Below are positions 9,306-17,921 of a stretch of 64,000 bases of DNA, piece by piece (position 1 is the stretch's first letter; every line of letters begins with the position of its first letter). Source of the stretch: Psychroserpens sp. NJDZ02 (lineage in GTDB: Bacteria > Bacteroidota > Bacteroidia > Flavobacteriales > Flavobacteriaceae); assembly GCF_004843725.1 (NCBI RefSeq), contig NZ_CP039451.1, forward strand, positions 2,920,001-2,984,000. The letters are read 5' to 3'. The notes below the pieces were generated by a model. That model saw only the letters and a list, made by a program, of their open reading frames with translations, ran no database searches and had not been told where the DNA came from. Made by a program: the position numbers and the translations under genes.

Positions 9306-9716
9306 ATGAAACGAAAAGAAATTGCTAACAGAGCCGATGTTAAACTTTTAGTAGGTGAATTTTACATAAAAGTTAGAGCAGATAATTTATTAGGTCCTAT
9401 TTTTAATGAAATCATAACAGATTGGGATCAGCATTTAGATCATTTAACGACCTTTTGGGAAACCAGCTTATTTATAGGTAAAAAGTTAGATCATAAGTAT
9501 GTTGGTAATCCGCTAGTGGCACATGAAAAAGTAGATAAAACCCTTGATCACACTATTTCAGAAATGCATTTTGGAGTTTGGTTGAATTTATGGTATGCCA
9601 CATTAGATCAGTTTTTTGAAGGTGAAATAGCTGATAATGCGAAACGTAGAGCACGGAAAATGGGAACATTCATGTATTTAAAAATCTTTGAAGCTAGGCA
9701 AAACAAACAGCCGTAA
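9306..9716 (+). CDS. Group III truncated hemoglobin
   Basis: I place the start at the ATG at 9306; an in-frame TTG at 9297 lies inside the promoter box and is unlikely. The 136-residue protein has the 2-on-2 globin features: FYIKVRADNLLGPIF near the N-terminus (B helix tyrosine at the usual B10 place), a distal WETSLFIGK segment with the conserved tryptophan and phenylalanine, and the proximal histidine in KTLDHTISEMHFGVWLNLW. Such proteins bind O2 or NO at a haem. The following gene encodes the cytochrome c maturation fusion, so a haem-related pair is possible. Confidence 0.85.
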   Translation: MKRKEIANRADVKLLVGEFYIKVRADNLLGPIFNEIITDWDQHLDHLTTFWETSLFIGKKLDHKYVGNPLVAHEKVDKTLDHTISEMHFGVWLNLWYATLDQFFEGEIADNAKRRARKMGTFMYLKIFEARQNKQP

Positions 9717-9768
9717 TTTTAACACAAGATTTGGAAGTTTTAAGGGATTTATAACCAACAAAAACGGT

Positions 9769-9776
9769 TATCTTTG
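9769..9776 (+). promoter_or_regulatory. Bacteroidota -7 box upstream of the cytochrome c biogenesis gene
   Basis: TATCTTTG matches TAnnTTTG and ends 25 bp before the ATG at 9802. A -33 TTTG at the standard spacing is not seen. It suggests the fusion gene has its own promoter in addition to any readthrough from the hemoglobin gene. Confidence 0.6.
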
Positions 9777-9801
9777 CCCGAGCTAAAAAAGGCCTATTAT
9801 T

Positions 9802-12800
9802 ATGCAAAATAGAATCGCCAAAATCTTATTTTCTACACGATTAACATCTGTCTTATTTATTGTATTTGCAGTTGCCATGGCAACGGGTACTATCCTAGAC
9901 AGAAACATGGATACATCTCCAACCCCTTATACCCGAAATTTAATCTATAACGCCTGGTGGTTTGAAGCGATCATGGTGTTGTTTATGGTTAATTTTATTG
10001 GTAATATTTTTAAATTTAGGTTATTACGTAAGGAAAAATGGGCAACATTAACGCTGCATTTAGCTTTTATACTAATTATTTTTGGTGCTGGTATTACGCG
10101 TTATTTTGGTTTTGAAGGTATGATTGCTATTAGAGAAGGAGAGACAGAAAGTGCCTTTTTATCGCAAAGAACATATATTACAGCTAATATAGATGGTGAT
10201 TATGAGATAGAAGGAATACCACAACGTTTACCTTTTGATAAGGAAGTCGATTTTTCAGGAAGAATGAATAACAGTTTTGATTATACTGTTTATTATGATA
10301 ACGCTCCTGTGCGATTTGAGTTAACCGATTTTTTTCTTGGAGCAGAAATGGATGTTGTTCCTGATGATGCGGGAGAAAATTATTTAAAAATAGTTGAAGC
10401 TCAAGGAGGTGGTCCACATAACCACTTTTTAAAACAAGGTAGTGTCGAAAATATTCATAGTCTATTAGTGGCTTTAGACAAACCAACGGAAGGGGCTATA
10501 AATATCACCACGACTCCGGAAGGTTTAATGGTGCATTCTCCATTTGAAGGGAGTTATTTGCAAATGGCTACGATGGCAGAAGGGGAGTTGATTAAAGATA
10601 GTTTACAACCTTTAATGATGCGTTCTAGATATATTATTGGAGACATGCAATTGGTATTTCCTAAACCTGTTGTTAAAGGAAAATTTGATGTTGTTAAAAA
10701 GGCTAGTTTCTTAAAGCAAGATGAAAATGCTGTTGTATTAAATGTGACTGCAAATGGAGAAACTAAAGAAGTTAAGCTTTTGGGAAGTCAATGGTCTAAT
10801 AACCGTTTTACAGAAATTAATGTGGGTGGATTGGATATTGATTTAAAATATGGGTCTAAAGTATTGGAACTGCCTTTTGAGGTTAAATTAAACGATTTTA
10901 TTGCTGAAAAATACCCTGGTACAGAGAATAATTATTCGTCTTACGAAAGTAAGGTAACCGTTATCGATAAAGAAACGGGGGATTTTGATTTTCATATCTA
11001 TATGAATAATATATTGGATCATAAAGGATATCGCTTTTTTCAAGCCGATTATGACAAGGATTTAAAAGGAACTATTTTATCTGTAAATCATGATTTTTGG
11101 GGAACTTGGGTCACGTATGCGGGTTACTTTTTACTGTATTTTGGCATGATGGCTATTTTATTTGCAAATCATACTAGATTTAGAGATTTACAAAATGGAT
11201 TAGAAAAAATTAAAAATAAAAAGGCAAAATTAAGTGCTATTCTATTATTATGTTTTAGTTTAAGTGGTTTCGCTCAAACGGAGCAGCACACGGAAGACGA
11301 TGGTCACGGTCATCAGGAAACAGAAAATAAAATTCCATCTAAATTTCAAATAGATTCTATCCTAAAAGCTAATGTCGCACCTAAAGCACATGCGGATAAG
11401 TTTGGTCATATTGTAATTCAAGATTTAGATGGACGTATGATGCCTATTGATACGTATGCTTCTGAGTTGTTAAGAAAGTTAACTAAGCATGAGACTTATG
11501 AAGGTATGACGGCTAATCAAATCTTCTTGAGTATTCAAGAAAGTCCAATGTTATGGTATAATGTGCCTATTATTTATTTGAAGGCACATAAATCAGATTC
11601 TATTCGAAGTGTTATTGGTATTCCGAAGGATCAGAATTTTGCTAGATTATTAGATTTCTTTACAGAAGACTTTAAGTATAAGTTAGATCCGTATTTAGAG
11701 GAAGCGTCTGCGGTAAAATCGCAAACGGGAATTCAGAAAGAATTCATGGAGACTAACCAACGTATTAATTTGCTGAGTAATGCGATTGAAGGACGTTCAC
11801 TTAAGATATTTCCTGTTCCGGAGGATGAGAACAATAAATGGATTTCTCCTTTTGAATATAAAAATGAAGGGTATAATCAAAAAATAACAGACACGACTTA
11901 TGGTAGTTTTATTGGTTCTGGTTTTGATTGGTATTTGTATACTTTAAATGAAGCTAAAAAGACAAACGATTATACTAAATCTGAAAAGCTTTTAGAGGCT
12001 TTTAAAACCTCTCAAAGTAAAGTTGGAGCAACGGTTATGCTTAGTGAAAGTAAAATAAATGCAGAGATATTATATAATAAATATGATGTATTTAAGAAGC
12101 TGTTTAGTTGGTATATGTACGCTGGAACACTCTTGTTTGTGTTGCTTGTTTGGCAGATTTTTAAAACGAGTAATAAGTGGTTGAATAAAAGTGTTATTGT
12201 TTTTAAATTTATCATTTTAGGTTTATTTATCTTACATACAGCAGGATTAATTGCACGTTGGTATATTTCTGGGCATGCGCCTTGGAGTGATGCTTACGAG
12301 TCTATGATTTATGTCGCTTGGGCAACAATGTTTTTTGGTTTAGCCTTTGGTAGAAAAAGTGATTTGACTTTAGCATCTACTGCTTTTGTTACTGCAATGA
12401 TATTAATGATTGCGCATTGGAATTGGATGGATCCAGCTATTGCCAATTTACAACCAGTATTAGATAGTTATTGGTTAATGATACATGTTGCTGTTATTGT
12501 AGCAAGTTATGGACCGTTTACTTTAGGGATGATATTAGGAGTGGTATCGTTAGTTTTAATGATACTAACAAACAAAGCGAACAAACCTAAAATGGATATT
12601 AATATTAAAGAATTAACAATTATAACAGAAATGTCTTTAACGGTTGGTTTGGTAATGTTAACTATTGGTAATTTCCTTGGTGGACAATGGGCCAACGAGA
12701 GTTGGGGACGTTATTGGGGTTGGGATCCAAAGGAAACTTGGGCGCTTATTAGTATCATGCTGTATGCCTTTGTAATACACATGCGCTTAGTGCCAGGTTT

Positions 12801-13014
12801 ACGTGGGCGTTGGTTTTTTAATTTAATGGCAATTATTACATTTAGTACGATATTAATGACTTATTTTGGGGTTAACTTCTACCTTTCTGGATTGCATAGT
12901 TATGCTAGTGGAGATCAAATTGTAAGCTTTAAATTTATAGCTATTGCCTTAGGAATTGTGGCTGTTATTGGTTTCTTTTCGTATAGAAAATATGTTCAGT
13001 ATTATAAGAAATAA
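9802..13014 (+). CDS. ccsA: ResB-CcsA fusion, cytochrome c biogenesis (System II)
   Basis: The 1070-residue protein joins a ResB part (N-terminal helices, then a periplasmic domain with GYRFFQADYD around residue 410) to a CcsA part (last ~280 residues). The CcsA WWD region is clear: ESWGRYWGWDPKETW near residue 965, followed by HMRL and GVNFYLSGLHSY. Between them lies a large soluble stretch of roughly 330 residues after a second signal-like helix (LSAILLLCFSLSGFAQT). System II proteins move haem across the membrane and attach it to CxxCH of apocytochromes. Single-gene fusions are common in Bacteroidota. It is monocistronic, ending at a strong terminator. Confidence 0.93.
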   Translation: MQNRIAKILFSTRLTSVLFIVFAVAMATGTILDRNMDTSPTPYTRNLIYNAWWFEAIMVLFMVNFIGNIFKFRLLRKEKWATLTLHLAFILIIFGAGITRYFGFEGMIAIREGETESAFLSQRTYITANIDGDYEIEGIPQRLPFDKEVDFSGRMNNSFDYTVYYDNAPVRFELTDFFLGAEMDVVPDDAGENYLKIVEAQGGGPHNHFLKQGSVENIHSLLVALDKPTEGAINITTTPEGLMVHSPFEGSYLQMATMAEGELIKDSLQPLMMRSRYIIGDMQLVFPKPVVKGKFDVVKKASFLKQDENAVVLNVTANGETKEVKLLGSQWSNNRFTEINVGGLDIDLKYGSKVLELPFEVKLNDFIAEKYPGTENNYSSYESKVTVIDKETGDFDFHIYMNNILDHKGYRFFQADYDKDLKGTILSVNHDFWGTWVTYAGYFLLYFGMMAILFANHTRFRDLQNGLEKIKNKKAKLSAILLLCFSLSGFAQTEQHTEDDGHGHQETENKIPSKFQIDSILKANVAPKAHADKFGHIVIQDLDGRMMPIDTYASELLRKLTKHETYEGMTANQIFLSIQESPMLWYNVPIIYLKAHKSDSIRSVIGIPKDQNFARLLDFFTEDFKYKLDPYLEEASAVKSQTGIQKEFMETNQRINLLSNAIEGRSLKIFPVPEDENNKWISPFEYKNEGYNQKITDTTYGSFIGSGFDWYLYTLNEAKKTNDYTKSEKLLEAFKTSQSKVGATVMLSESKINAEILYNKYDVFKKLFSWYMYAGTLLFVLLVWQIFKTSNKWLNKSVIVFKFIILGLFILHTAGLIARWYISGHAPWSDAYESMIYVAWATMFFGLAFGRKSDLTLASTAFVTAMILMIAHWNWMDPAIANLQPVLDSYWLMIHVAVIVASYGPFTLGMILGVVSLVLMILTNKANKPKMDINIKELTIITEMSLTVGLVMLTIGNFLGGQWANESWGRYWGWDPKETWALISIMLYAFVIHMRLVPGLRGRWFFNLMAIITFSTILMTYFGVNFYLSGLHSYASGDQIVSFKFIAIALGIVAVIGFFSYRKYVQYYKK

Positions 13015-13045
13015 ATACTATAAGCGATTAGTATAATTAAAGATA

Positions 13046-13085
13046 AAAAGAACTCACTATTTACATAGTGAGTTCTTTTTTTTTC
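13046..13085 (+). terminator. Terminator after the cytochrome c biogenesis gene
   Basis: A 14-bp hairpin (AAGAACTCACTAT / ATAGTGAGTTCTT, loop TTAC) is followed by a run of nine T residues. It lies about 30 bp past the stop at 13014. Confidence 0.92.
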
Positions 13086-13222
13086 TTGCTTATACAGTGT
13101 GGGTTGTAGAATATTTATGAGCGTTGTGGTTCTATTTTTATATAGTCTACTTGTGTTACTTGTTTTGCTTGTAGACATTAAGTGGTTTATACTTTGTTAC
13201 GTATTGTTATTGTGAATAGAAT

Positions 13223-13258
13223 AAAAAAAAGCACACTATTAATAGTGTGCTTTTTTTT
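13223..13258 (-). terminator. Terminator facing the secreted protein gene
   Basis: Near-perfect palindrome AGCACACTATTAATAGTGTGCT flanked by A and T runs, read here as the minus-strand terminator of the gene ending at 13282. It can also stop plus-strand transcripts that pass the first terminator. The 136 bp between the two hairpins show nothing else I recognise. Confidence 0.88.
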
Positions 13259-13281
13259 ATTATGAAAATGATGTGTTTTGT

Positions 13282-14121
13282 TTATATAGACCCTAGCGCA
13301 ACTTGTTTTACGATTGTTTCTGTATCGGTTTTAATATGTAGGATAAGATTTTTAACGGTCGTATTAATATAGATACTTGCTTTTTTGTTATTAATATTTT
13401 GTTTGGATTGTAAAGTTGAACCGTTATAGTTGTAAACTGTTATTTCCTTAATTTTAGCTTTGTTTTGAGAGCTTATTTTTAATTGATTTTCTCCGCTTAT
13501 AAAACTGACTCTTAATTGTGGTTTAGGCGTTATTTTAGAAGGGTCAACAACGACGTCATTGTCTCCAGATATGTCAAGCGAATCCACTGTTTCGTTACTG
13601 TCTGTTGTTTCTGTTTGGCTAAAGGCGATGTAAAAACGATCAGTATAGTCTTGTGCGTCAATTGCTACCGTATATGGACTGTCGTTTATTTGTGTATATG
13701 TGTTTAATAGGGCGTCATAGATGTATACATTTATGTCAGTATCAAAATTTTGTAAGCTTGATAGTGCAATTGTTGCATCTCCACTAAATTCGTTATATAA
13801 TCCAAATAGGTATTGTTTTGTGTCGTCAAATGCGCCAACACCTTGTATTACATATCTGTTGTCTTCTATTAACCAATTTAAATCATTGGCATATGGCTCG
13901 ATAACACTAGCGTCGTAACCATAATCTAAACCGTCAGAGGCTACGTTGTTAGAGGTAAACCCTAAAGCAAGTTCTCGTATAGCTCCATTTGGTGCTGTGT
14001 AGTCTAGTCTTAATAACTGTACGCTATTTATATAAGGCGCATTGGCTTTTAATGTTGTCGTATTTGTTGCGAAAATTGTTTGGCAAAAGGTTAGCAGTAG
14101 AAGTAGGGTTGCGTTTTTCAT
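13282..14121 (-). CDS. Secreted protein with type IX secretion-type C-terminal domain
   Basis: The 279 residues begin with a signal peptide (MKNATLLLLLTFCQTIFA). A beta-rich middle of ~160 residues contains repeated aromatic and aspartate patches (ALGFTSNNVASDGLDYGYDAS; YLFGLYNEFSGD). The last 80 residues, with VSFISGENQLKISSQNKAKI, ITVYNYNGSTLQSKQNINNK and a final VKQVALGSI, match the layout of the T9SS type A sorting domain (three or four strands with an N-G-x-L turn and K at the end). Such domains send cargo across the outer membrane in Bacteroidota. The central domain is unknown, so the cargo function is open. Confidence 0.72.
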   Translation of the reverse strand: MKNATLLLLLTFCQTIFATNTTTLKANAPYINSVQLLRLDYTAPNGAIRELALGFTSNNVASDGLDYGYDASVIEPYANDLNWLIEDNRYVIQGVGAFDDTKQYLFGLYNEFSGDATIALSSLQNFDTDINVYIYDALLNTYTQINDSPYTVAIDAQDYTDRFYIAFSQTETTDSNETVDSLDISGDNDVVVDPSKITPKPQLRVSFISGENQLKISSQNKAKIKEITVYNYNGSTLQSKQNINNKKASIYINTTVKNLILHIKTDTETIVKQVALGSI

Positions 14122-14350
14122 AATTAAGGGTATTTATCAGTTAGTAGGTTAAATTCTTTGACCAATGTATGTATTATTTTGTAAAAAGCAAGCTTAAAAA
14201 CATTTTTTATCGTTGAAATGCGTAATATTTTTATTATTTAAAATTATTACTCGTTAAAACGTAAATAAATCAGTTAAAGTGTAGAGTCGAATTACCTGTT
14301 TGTTGTTTATTAATATTTTGTTAACTTGGTAAAAACAATAATAAGTACGA

Positions 14351-14539
14351 ATGAATTATATAAAAAAGATAGGATTAGGCAACATCATACTATTAGTATT
14401 GTGTCTTGCTATTATTTTGGTTGCCGAGTATTTGTTTCTTAACGGAGATCAATTACATGGTATTTTTATAGGTTTATGGGCGCCAACGCTTTTAGGGGTA
14501 ATGATTTATATTAAATTAGTGAATAATGGAAGGAAATAG
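14351..14539 (+). CDS. Two-helix small membrane protein, unknown
   Basis: The 62-residue product is nearly all hydrophobic, with two helices (NIILLVLCLAIILVAEYLF and IFIGLWAPTLLGVMIYI) separated by a short NGDQLHG turn. I do not recognise a family. The reading frame overlaps the next tiny frame by 14 bp, which suggests translational coupling. The 200 bp upstream of it are AT-rich with no other signal visible. Confidence 0.6.
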   Translation: MNYIKKIGLGNIILLVLCLAIILVAEYLFLNGDQLHGIFIGLWAPTLLGVMIYIKLVNNGRK

Positions 14540-14633
14540 TATCGTATTTTGGTTTTCCGTTATTGTATTTTTATGTGTTTTTGCATGGGCTTTTTTTATG
14601 GTAAGAGCTTATAATAAAACAGGAAATGATTAA
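14526..14633 (+). CDS. 35-residue single-pass membrane peptide
   Basis: The ATG at 14526 lies inside the preceding gene, 11 bp before its stop, and the frame runs 35 codons to TAA at 14631-14633. The product MEGNSIVFWFSVIVFLC... is one membrane helix with an NKTGND tail. Because it is so short it was missed by length-limited gene finding. The overlap and the membrane helix make translation plausible, but conservation has not been tested. Confidence 0.45.
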   Translation: MEGNSIVFWFSVIVFLCVFAWAFFMVRAYNKTGND

Positions 14634-14651
14634 ACTATATAATGCATTATG

Positions 14652-14659
14652 TATTTTTG
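14652..14659 (+). promoter_or_regulatory. Bacteroidota -7 box upstream of mscL
   Basis: TATTTTTG matches TAnnTTTG and lies 36 bp before the mscL ATG. The -33 element is weak. Confidence 0.5.
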
Positions 14660-14695
14660 CTGAATTAACTTCGGGTTTTCAAAATTAGTTTTCAA

Positions 14696-15142
14696 ATGAA
14701 ATTTTTTAAAGAGTTCAAAGAATTTGCTGTAAAAGGTAATATGATGGACATGGCTATTGGTATAATAATAGGAGCGTCCTTTAATAAAGTTATTGATGTA
14801 TTAGTAAAAAAAGTATTCATGCCGCCATTATCATTAATGACAGATGGATTAAATTTTCATAATAAAAGGTACATATTAAGAGACGCTATAACTAATAATG
14901 AAGGCGCTATTATAACTCAGGAGGTTGCTGTGTATTATGGCGAATTATTTGAAGTTGTTTTAGATTTCTTAATTGTCGGGCTTACTGTGTTTATAGTGGT
15001 TAAAGCAATGAATCAGTTGCGAGATAAATCCCAGGATGTAAAAAATAAAACGGTAAAGACACCAAAAGATATAGAGCTTTTATCTAAGTTGACAGATTTA
15101 ATGGAAGAGCAAAACACACTTTTAAAAGCTATAAAAAAATAG
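14696..15142 (+). CDS. mscL: Large-conductance mechanosensitive channel MscL
   Basis: The 148-residue protein starts with the amphipathic helix FFKEFKEFAVKGNMMDMAIGI, continues with the first pore helix (IIIGASFNKVIDVLVKKVFMPPLSLM), a periplasmic loop, a second helix (VVLDFLIVGLTVFIVVKAM) and a charged C-terminal coil ending EEQNTLLKAIKK. Length and order match MscL homopentamers, which open at high membrane tension. The periplasmic loop is somewhat long and lacks the usual NPF-type start. A basic 49-residue frame follows 5 bp later and could be cotranscribed. Confidence 0.95.
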   Translation: MKFFKEFKEFAVKGNMMDMAIGIIIGASFNKVIDVLVKKVFMPPLSLMTDGLNFHNKRYILRDAITNNEGAIITQEVAVYYGELFEVVLDFLIVGLTVFIVVKAMNQLRDKSQDVKNKTVKTPKDIELLSKLTDLMEEQNTLLKAIKK

Positions 15143-15146
15143 AATT

Positions 15147-15296
15147 ATGCCAAAACCTAAAGGTCAAAAAAACACTAAAAATAAAGCCAAACACACTAAG
15201 TTAATGGCTAAAAAGATTAATAAAAAGAAAAAGGAGGAGCTGTCTAGAAAAGAGCGTTTAAAAGCTATAGTAAAGCAAAGTAAATTAGAGAAATAA
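15147..15296 (+). CDS. Lysine-rich 49-residue protein, unknown
   Basis: The frame begins with ATG 5 bp after the mscL stop and ends with TAA at 15294-15296. The product starts MPKPKGQKNTKNKAKHTKL and has roughly 18 lysines, mixed with E and R in the second half, so it is strongly basic and probably helical. It could bind nucleic acid or ribosomes, but this is inference from composition only. It was too short for length-limited prediction. Confidence 0.5.
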   Translation: MPKPKGQKNTKNKAKHTKLMAKKINKKKKEELSRKERLKAIVKQSKLEK

Positions 15297-15325
15297 CAAA
15301 CAGTAATTGGTCTTTATTATTTTAA

Positions 15326-15697
15326 TTATATTTTTAAAATTACTTTGTCAAGATGTAGTTCGTCTAATATTTTATTGGTAAAACTATAATGTCCTTTTGT
15401 TGTTATTATTCTAAAGCGTTGTGCTTTCATTCGTGTTACCACATCTAATAGACGCCATTTTGTTTTTAAAAGTTTTGGTTTGTCACTTTTAAGACTCAAT
15501 TCAAAAAAATATTTTTTAGTTCGCTTGTAAGCCGTAATATCGGGTGTAATTACTGCGTTGTTTTCTTTCTTTACAAAAGATTTTGGCTGTTTATAGCCTT
15601 CTAAATCAGCTTTGATATTATCATATCCTAAAAACTCTAAATGTTTAATTGATTGTTTTAAAAGGGCTTCATGTTGTGTTTTGTCTTGTGCTATCAT
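15326..15697 (-). CDS. Hypothetical protein, possible PD-(D/E)xK nuclease-like fold
   Basis: I chose the internal ATG at 15697 (MIAQDKTQHE); a start at 15727 is also possible. About 123 residues. The central part, VITPDITAYKRTKKYFFELSLKSDKPK, has the D ... E-x-x-x-K spacing of a PD-(D/E)xK core, followed by RFRIITTKGHYS, like the third strand and helix. No flanking gene supports a nuclease role and the protein is small. Treat the fold as a hypothesis. It converges on the mscL unit and diverges from the trans-sulfuration gene. Confidence 0.5.
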   Translation of the reverse strand: MIAQDKTQHEALLKQSIKHLEFLGYDNIKADLEGYKQPKSFVKKENNAVITPDITAYKRTKKYFFELSLKSDKPKLLKTKWRLLDVVTRMKAQRFRIITTKGHYSFTNKILDELHLDKVILKI

Positions 15698-15836
15698 AGT
15701 TCTTAAACTACAAAAAAGGGAAGACAATTTAAGTTAAAGGCTAGTTAAATCATTGTGACTCATTTAATAATAGTCCGCTTACAATTAAATAAAGCGGTAA
15801 TAAATTAGTAAATTACAGGCATCAAAGTATATTAAA

Positions 15837-16988
15837 ATGAAATTAGACAAACAAGGTTTAAATACCATCTGCGCGCATCTAGGAGAAGTTCCTGACGATC
15901 AGTTTAAAGGCGCCGTATCTCCAATATATCTATCATCTTCTTATGAGTTTATGGATGTTGATGTAAAACGTTATCCCCGATATTTTAATACACCAAATCA
16001 AGAATATCTAGTCAAAAAGATAGCCGGTTTAGAACAAACGGAAACCGCAATGATTTTTGGTTCTGGTATGGCGGCGATAAGTCATATGTTTCTAGCCTTT
16101 TTGGAAGCAGGAGACCATATTATAGTCCAAAATACATTATATGGAGGTACAACTAATTTTATTAGGGAAGAATTTCCTAAACTGAATATCGAGTTTACAT
16201 TTACTAATGGGTATAAGGTTGAAGATTTTGAAGCTGCTATTAAACCTAATACAAAATTAATTCATATTGAAACACCTTCAAATCCGTTATTAACTATTAC
16301 GGATATCAAGGCAATTGCCAAATTAGGTAAACAAAAAAATATAGTCACTAGTATTGACAATACCTTTGCAAGTCCTGTTAATCAAAACCCTGCTCAGTTT
16401 GGTATCGATTTAATCATGCACTCTGCCACTAAATATTTTGGAGGACATAGTGATATTTGTGCAGGCGCAGTAGCTGGGAGTAAGATACATATGGATAAAA
16501 TCTGGAATGTCTCTAAAAATTATGGTGGAAGTTTAAGTGATTTTACGGTTTGGATGCTAGAACGTAGCATGAAAACAATGGGCTTACGTGTCAAAGCGCA
16601 AACTAAAAATGCCAATAAAATGGCTAAATGGTTGGACAAGCAGACATTTGTTAAACAAGTCTATTATCCAGGTTTAAAAAGTCATCCAGAGCATAAATTA
16701 GCTAAAGCACAGATGAAAGGCTTTGGAGCGATGTTGTCTTTTGAATTAATAGACCATATCGATTCTAATCAATTTATGAAGCAATTAAATTTAATAAAAG
16801 CTTCCATGAGTTTGGCAGGAGTAGAGAGTACGATGCTATCACCAACACAGACCTCACATGCATTATTAACAGCGGAACAGCGCGCAGATATTGGTATTGC
16901 TGATGGTTTAATCCGTTTTTCTGTTGGGATAGAAGAAGCTAAAGATTTAAAAGCAGATATTACGCAAGCCATTAATACTATTAAATAA
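15837..16988 (+). CDS. Trans-sulfuration family PLP enzyme (Cys/Met metabolism)
   Basis: The 383-residue enzyme belongs to the Cys/Met PLP family: TAMIFGSGMAAISHMF near residue 73, the YGG phosphate-binding turn, DNTFASP, and the Schiff-base lysine in SATKYFGGHSD (K199). The C-terminal LSLAGVESTMLSPTQTSHALL segment is also diagnostic. Members act as cystathionine gamma-synthase, gamma-lyase, beta-lyase or methionine gamma-lyase; the exact reaction depends on substitutions I cannot resolve without alignment. It is monocistronic, ahead of rlmF and bshB1 on the same strand. Confidence 0.88.
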   Translation: MKLDKQGLNTICAHLGEVPDDQFKGAVSPIYLSSSYEFMDVDVKRYPRYFNTPNQEYLVKKIAGLEQTETAMIFGSGMAAISHMFLAFLEAGDHIIVQNTLYGGTTNFIREEFPKLNIEFTFTNGYKVEDFEAAIKPNTKLIHIETPSNPLLTITDIKAIAKLGKQKNIVTSIDNTFASPVNQNPAQFGIDLIMHSATKYFGGHSDICAGAVAGSKIHMDKIWNVSKNYGGSLSDFTVWMLERSMKTMGLRVKAQTKNANKMAKWLDKQTFVKQVYYPGLKSHPEHKLAKAQMKGFGAMLSFELIDHIDSNQFMKQLNLIKASMSLAGVESTMLSPTQTSHALLTAEQRADIGIADGLIRFSVGIEEAKDLKADITQAINTIK

Positions 16989-17023
16989 CATTACTAAACT
17001 TAACTATTCTCAACCCTATAATT

Positions 17024-17914
17024 GTGCACAAAAAAAACAAACATACCGAAGATTACAATTTTGATCAGCTTACAGTAGCGTATGCTAACTTAGAGCCATT
17101 CGTGTTTACTAACGCGAATAATAAAAAAACAATTGATTTTGCAAACCCTAAAGCGGTAAAAGCTTTGAATGCAGCGTTGTTAAAGTCACATTATGATGTT
17201 GATTTTTGGGAGTTTCCGGATCATTTTTTGTGTCCTCCAATTCCAGGACGTGTAGATTATATTTTACATATTAAAGATTTACTGGACCGTTCTAAACTAA
17301 CAGAAAATATTACAGTATTAGATGTTGGTGTTGGAGCAAATTGTATTTATCCATTATTGGGGAATGCAGAGTACGACTGGAGTTTTATTGGTGTAGATAG
17401 TAATGATGATGCGCTTAAATCTGCTCAGAATATTATCGATAAAAATAACTTACAAGATAAAATTAAGCTTAAAAAGCAACAAGATGATGCACATATTTTA
17501 AATGGTGTATTAAGTGAAACAGATAAAGTTTCAGTTACCATGTGTAATCCTCCATTTTTTAAAAATGAGGCGGATGCTGTAAAAGCAACAACAAGTAAAC
17601 TTAAAGGCTTAGGTAAGCCTACAGATGAAATGGTGCGTAATTTTTCAGGACAAGCACACGAGTTATGGTATAAAGGCGGAGAGAAAGCTTTTTTGCATAA
17701 CTATTTATATGAAAGCTCTTTGTTAAAAACACAAAGTTTCTGGTACACTAGTTTAGTATCGAATAAGGATAATATTAAAACGATAAACCAATCGCTTAAA
17801 AAACTAGGAGCGACAGCGGTGTTAACTATCGCTATGAATATTGGTAACAAAAAAAGTAGAGTGGTTGCTTGGACGTTTTTAACTGAGGAACAAAAAGAAA
17901 ATTGGAATAAATAA
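17024..17914 (+). CDS. rlmF: 23S rRNA (adenine1618-N6)-methyltransferase RlmF
   Basis: The start is GTG at 17024; no ATG fits. The 296-residue protein has the SAM-binding segment VLDVGVGANCIYPLL (about residue 105), the HFLCPPIPGR block typical of RlmF and the N6-adenine motif CNPPFF (N174-P-P-F). RlmF methylates N6 of A1618 in 23S rRNA. Length and motifs match. It lies 35 bp after the trans-sulfuration gene and just 7 bp before bshB1, so these two probably share a transcript. Confidence 0.93.
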   Translation: MHKKNKHTEDYNFDQLTVAYANLEPFVFTNANNKKTIDFANPKAVKALNAALLKSHYDVDFWEFPDHFLCPPIPGRVDYILHIKDLLDRSKLTENITVLDVGVGANCIYPLLGNAEYDWSFIGVDSNDDALKSAQNIIDKNNLQDKIKLKKQQDDAHILNGVLSETDKVSVTMCNPPFFKNEADAVKATTSKLKGLGKPTDEMVRNFSGQAHELWYKGGEKAFLHNYLYESSLLKTQSFWYTSLVSNKDNIKTINQSLKKLGATAVLTIAMNIGNKKSRVVAWTFLTEEQKENWNK

Positions 17915-17921
17915 TAATAAG

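Noticed and set aside
15326..15697. Restriction endonuclease
   Set aside because: The D...ExxxK spacing suggests a nuclease-like fold, but there is no methyltransferase or other restriction gene nearby and the protein is very small.
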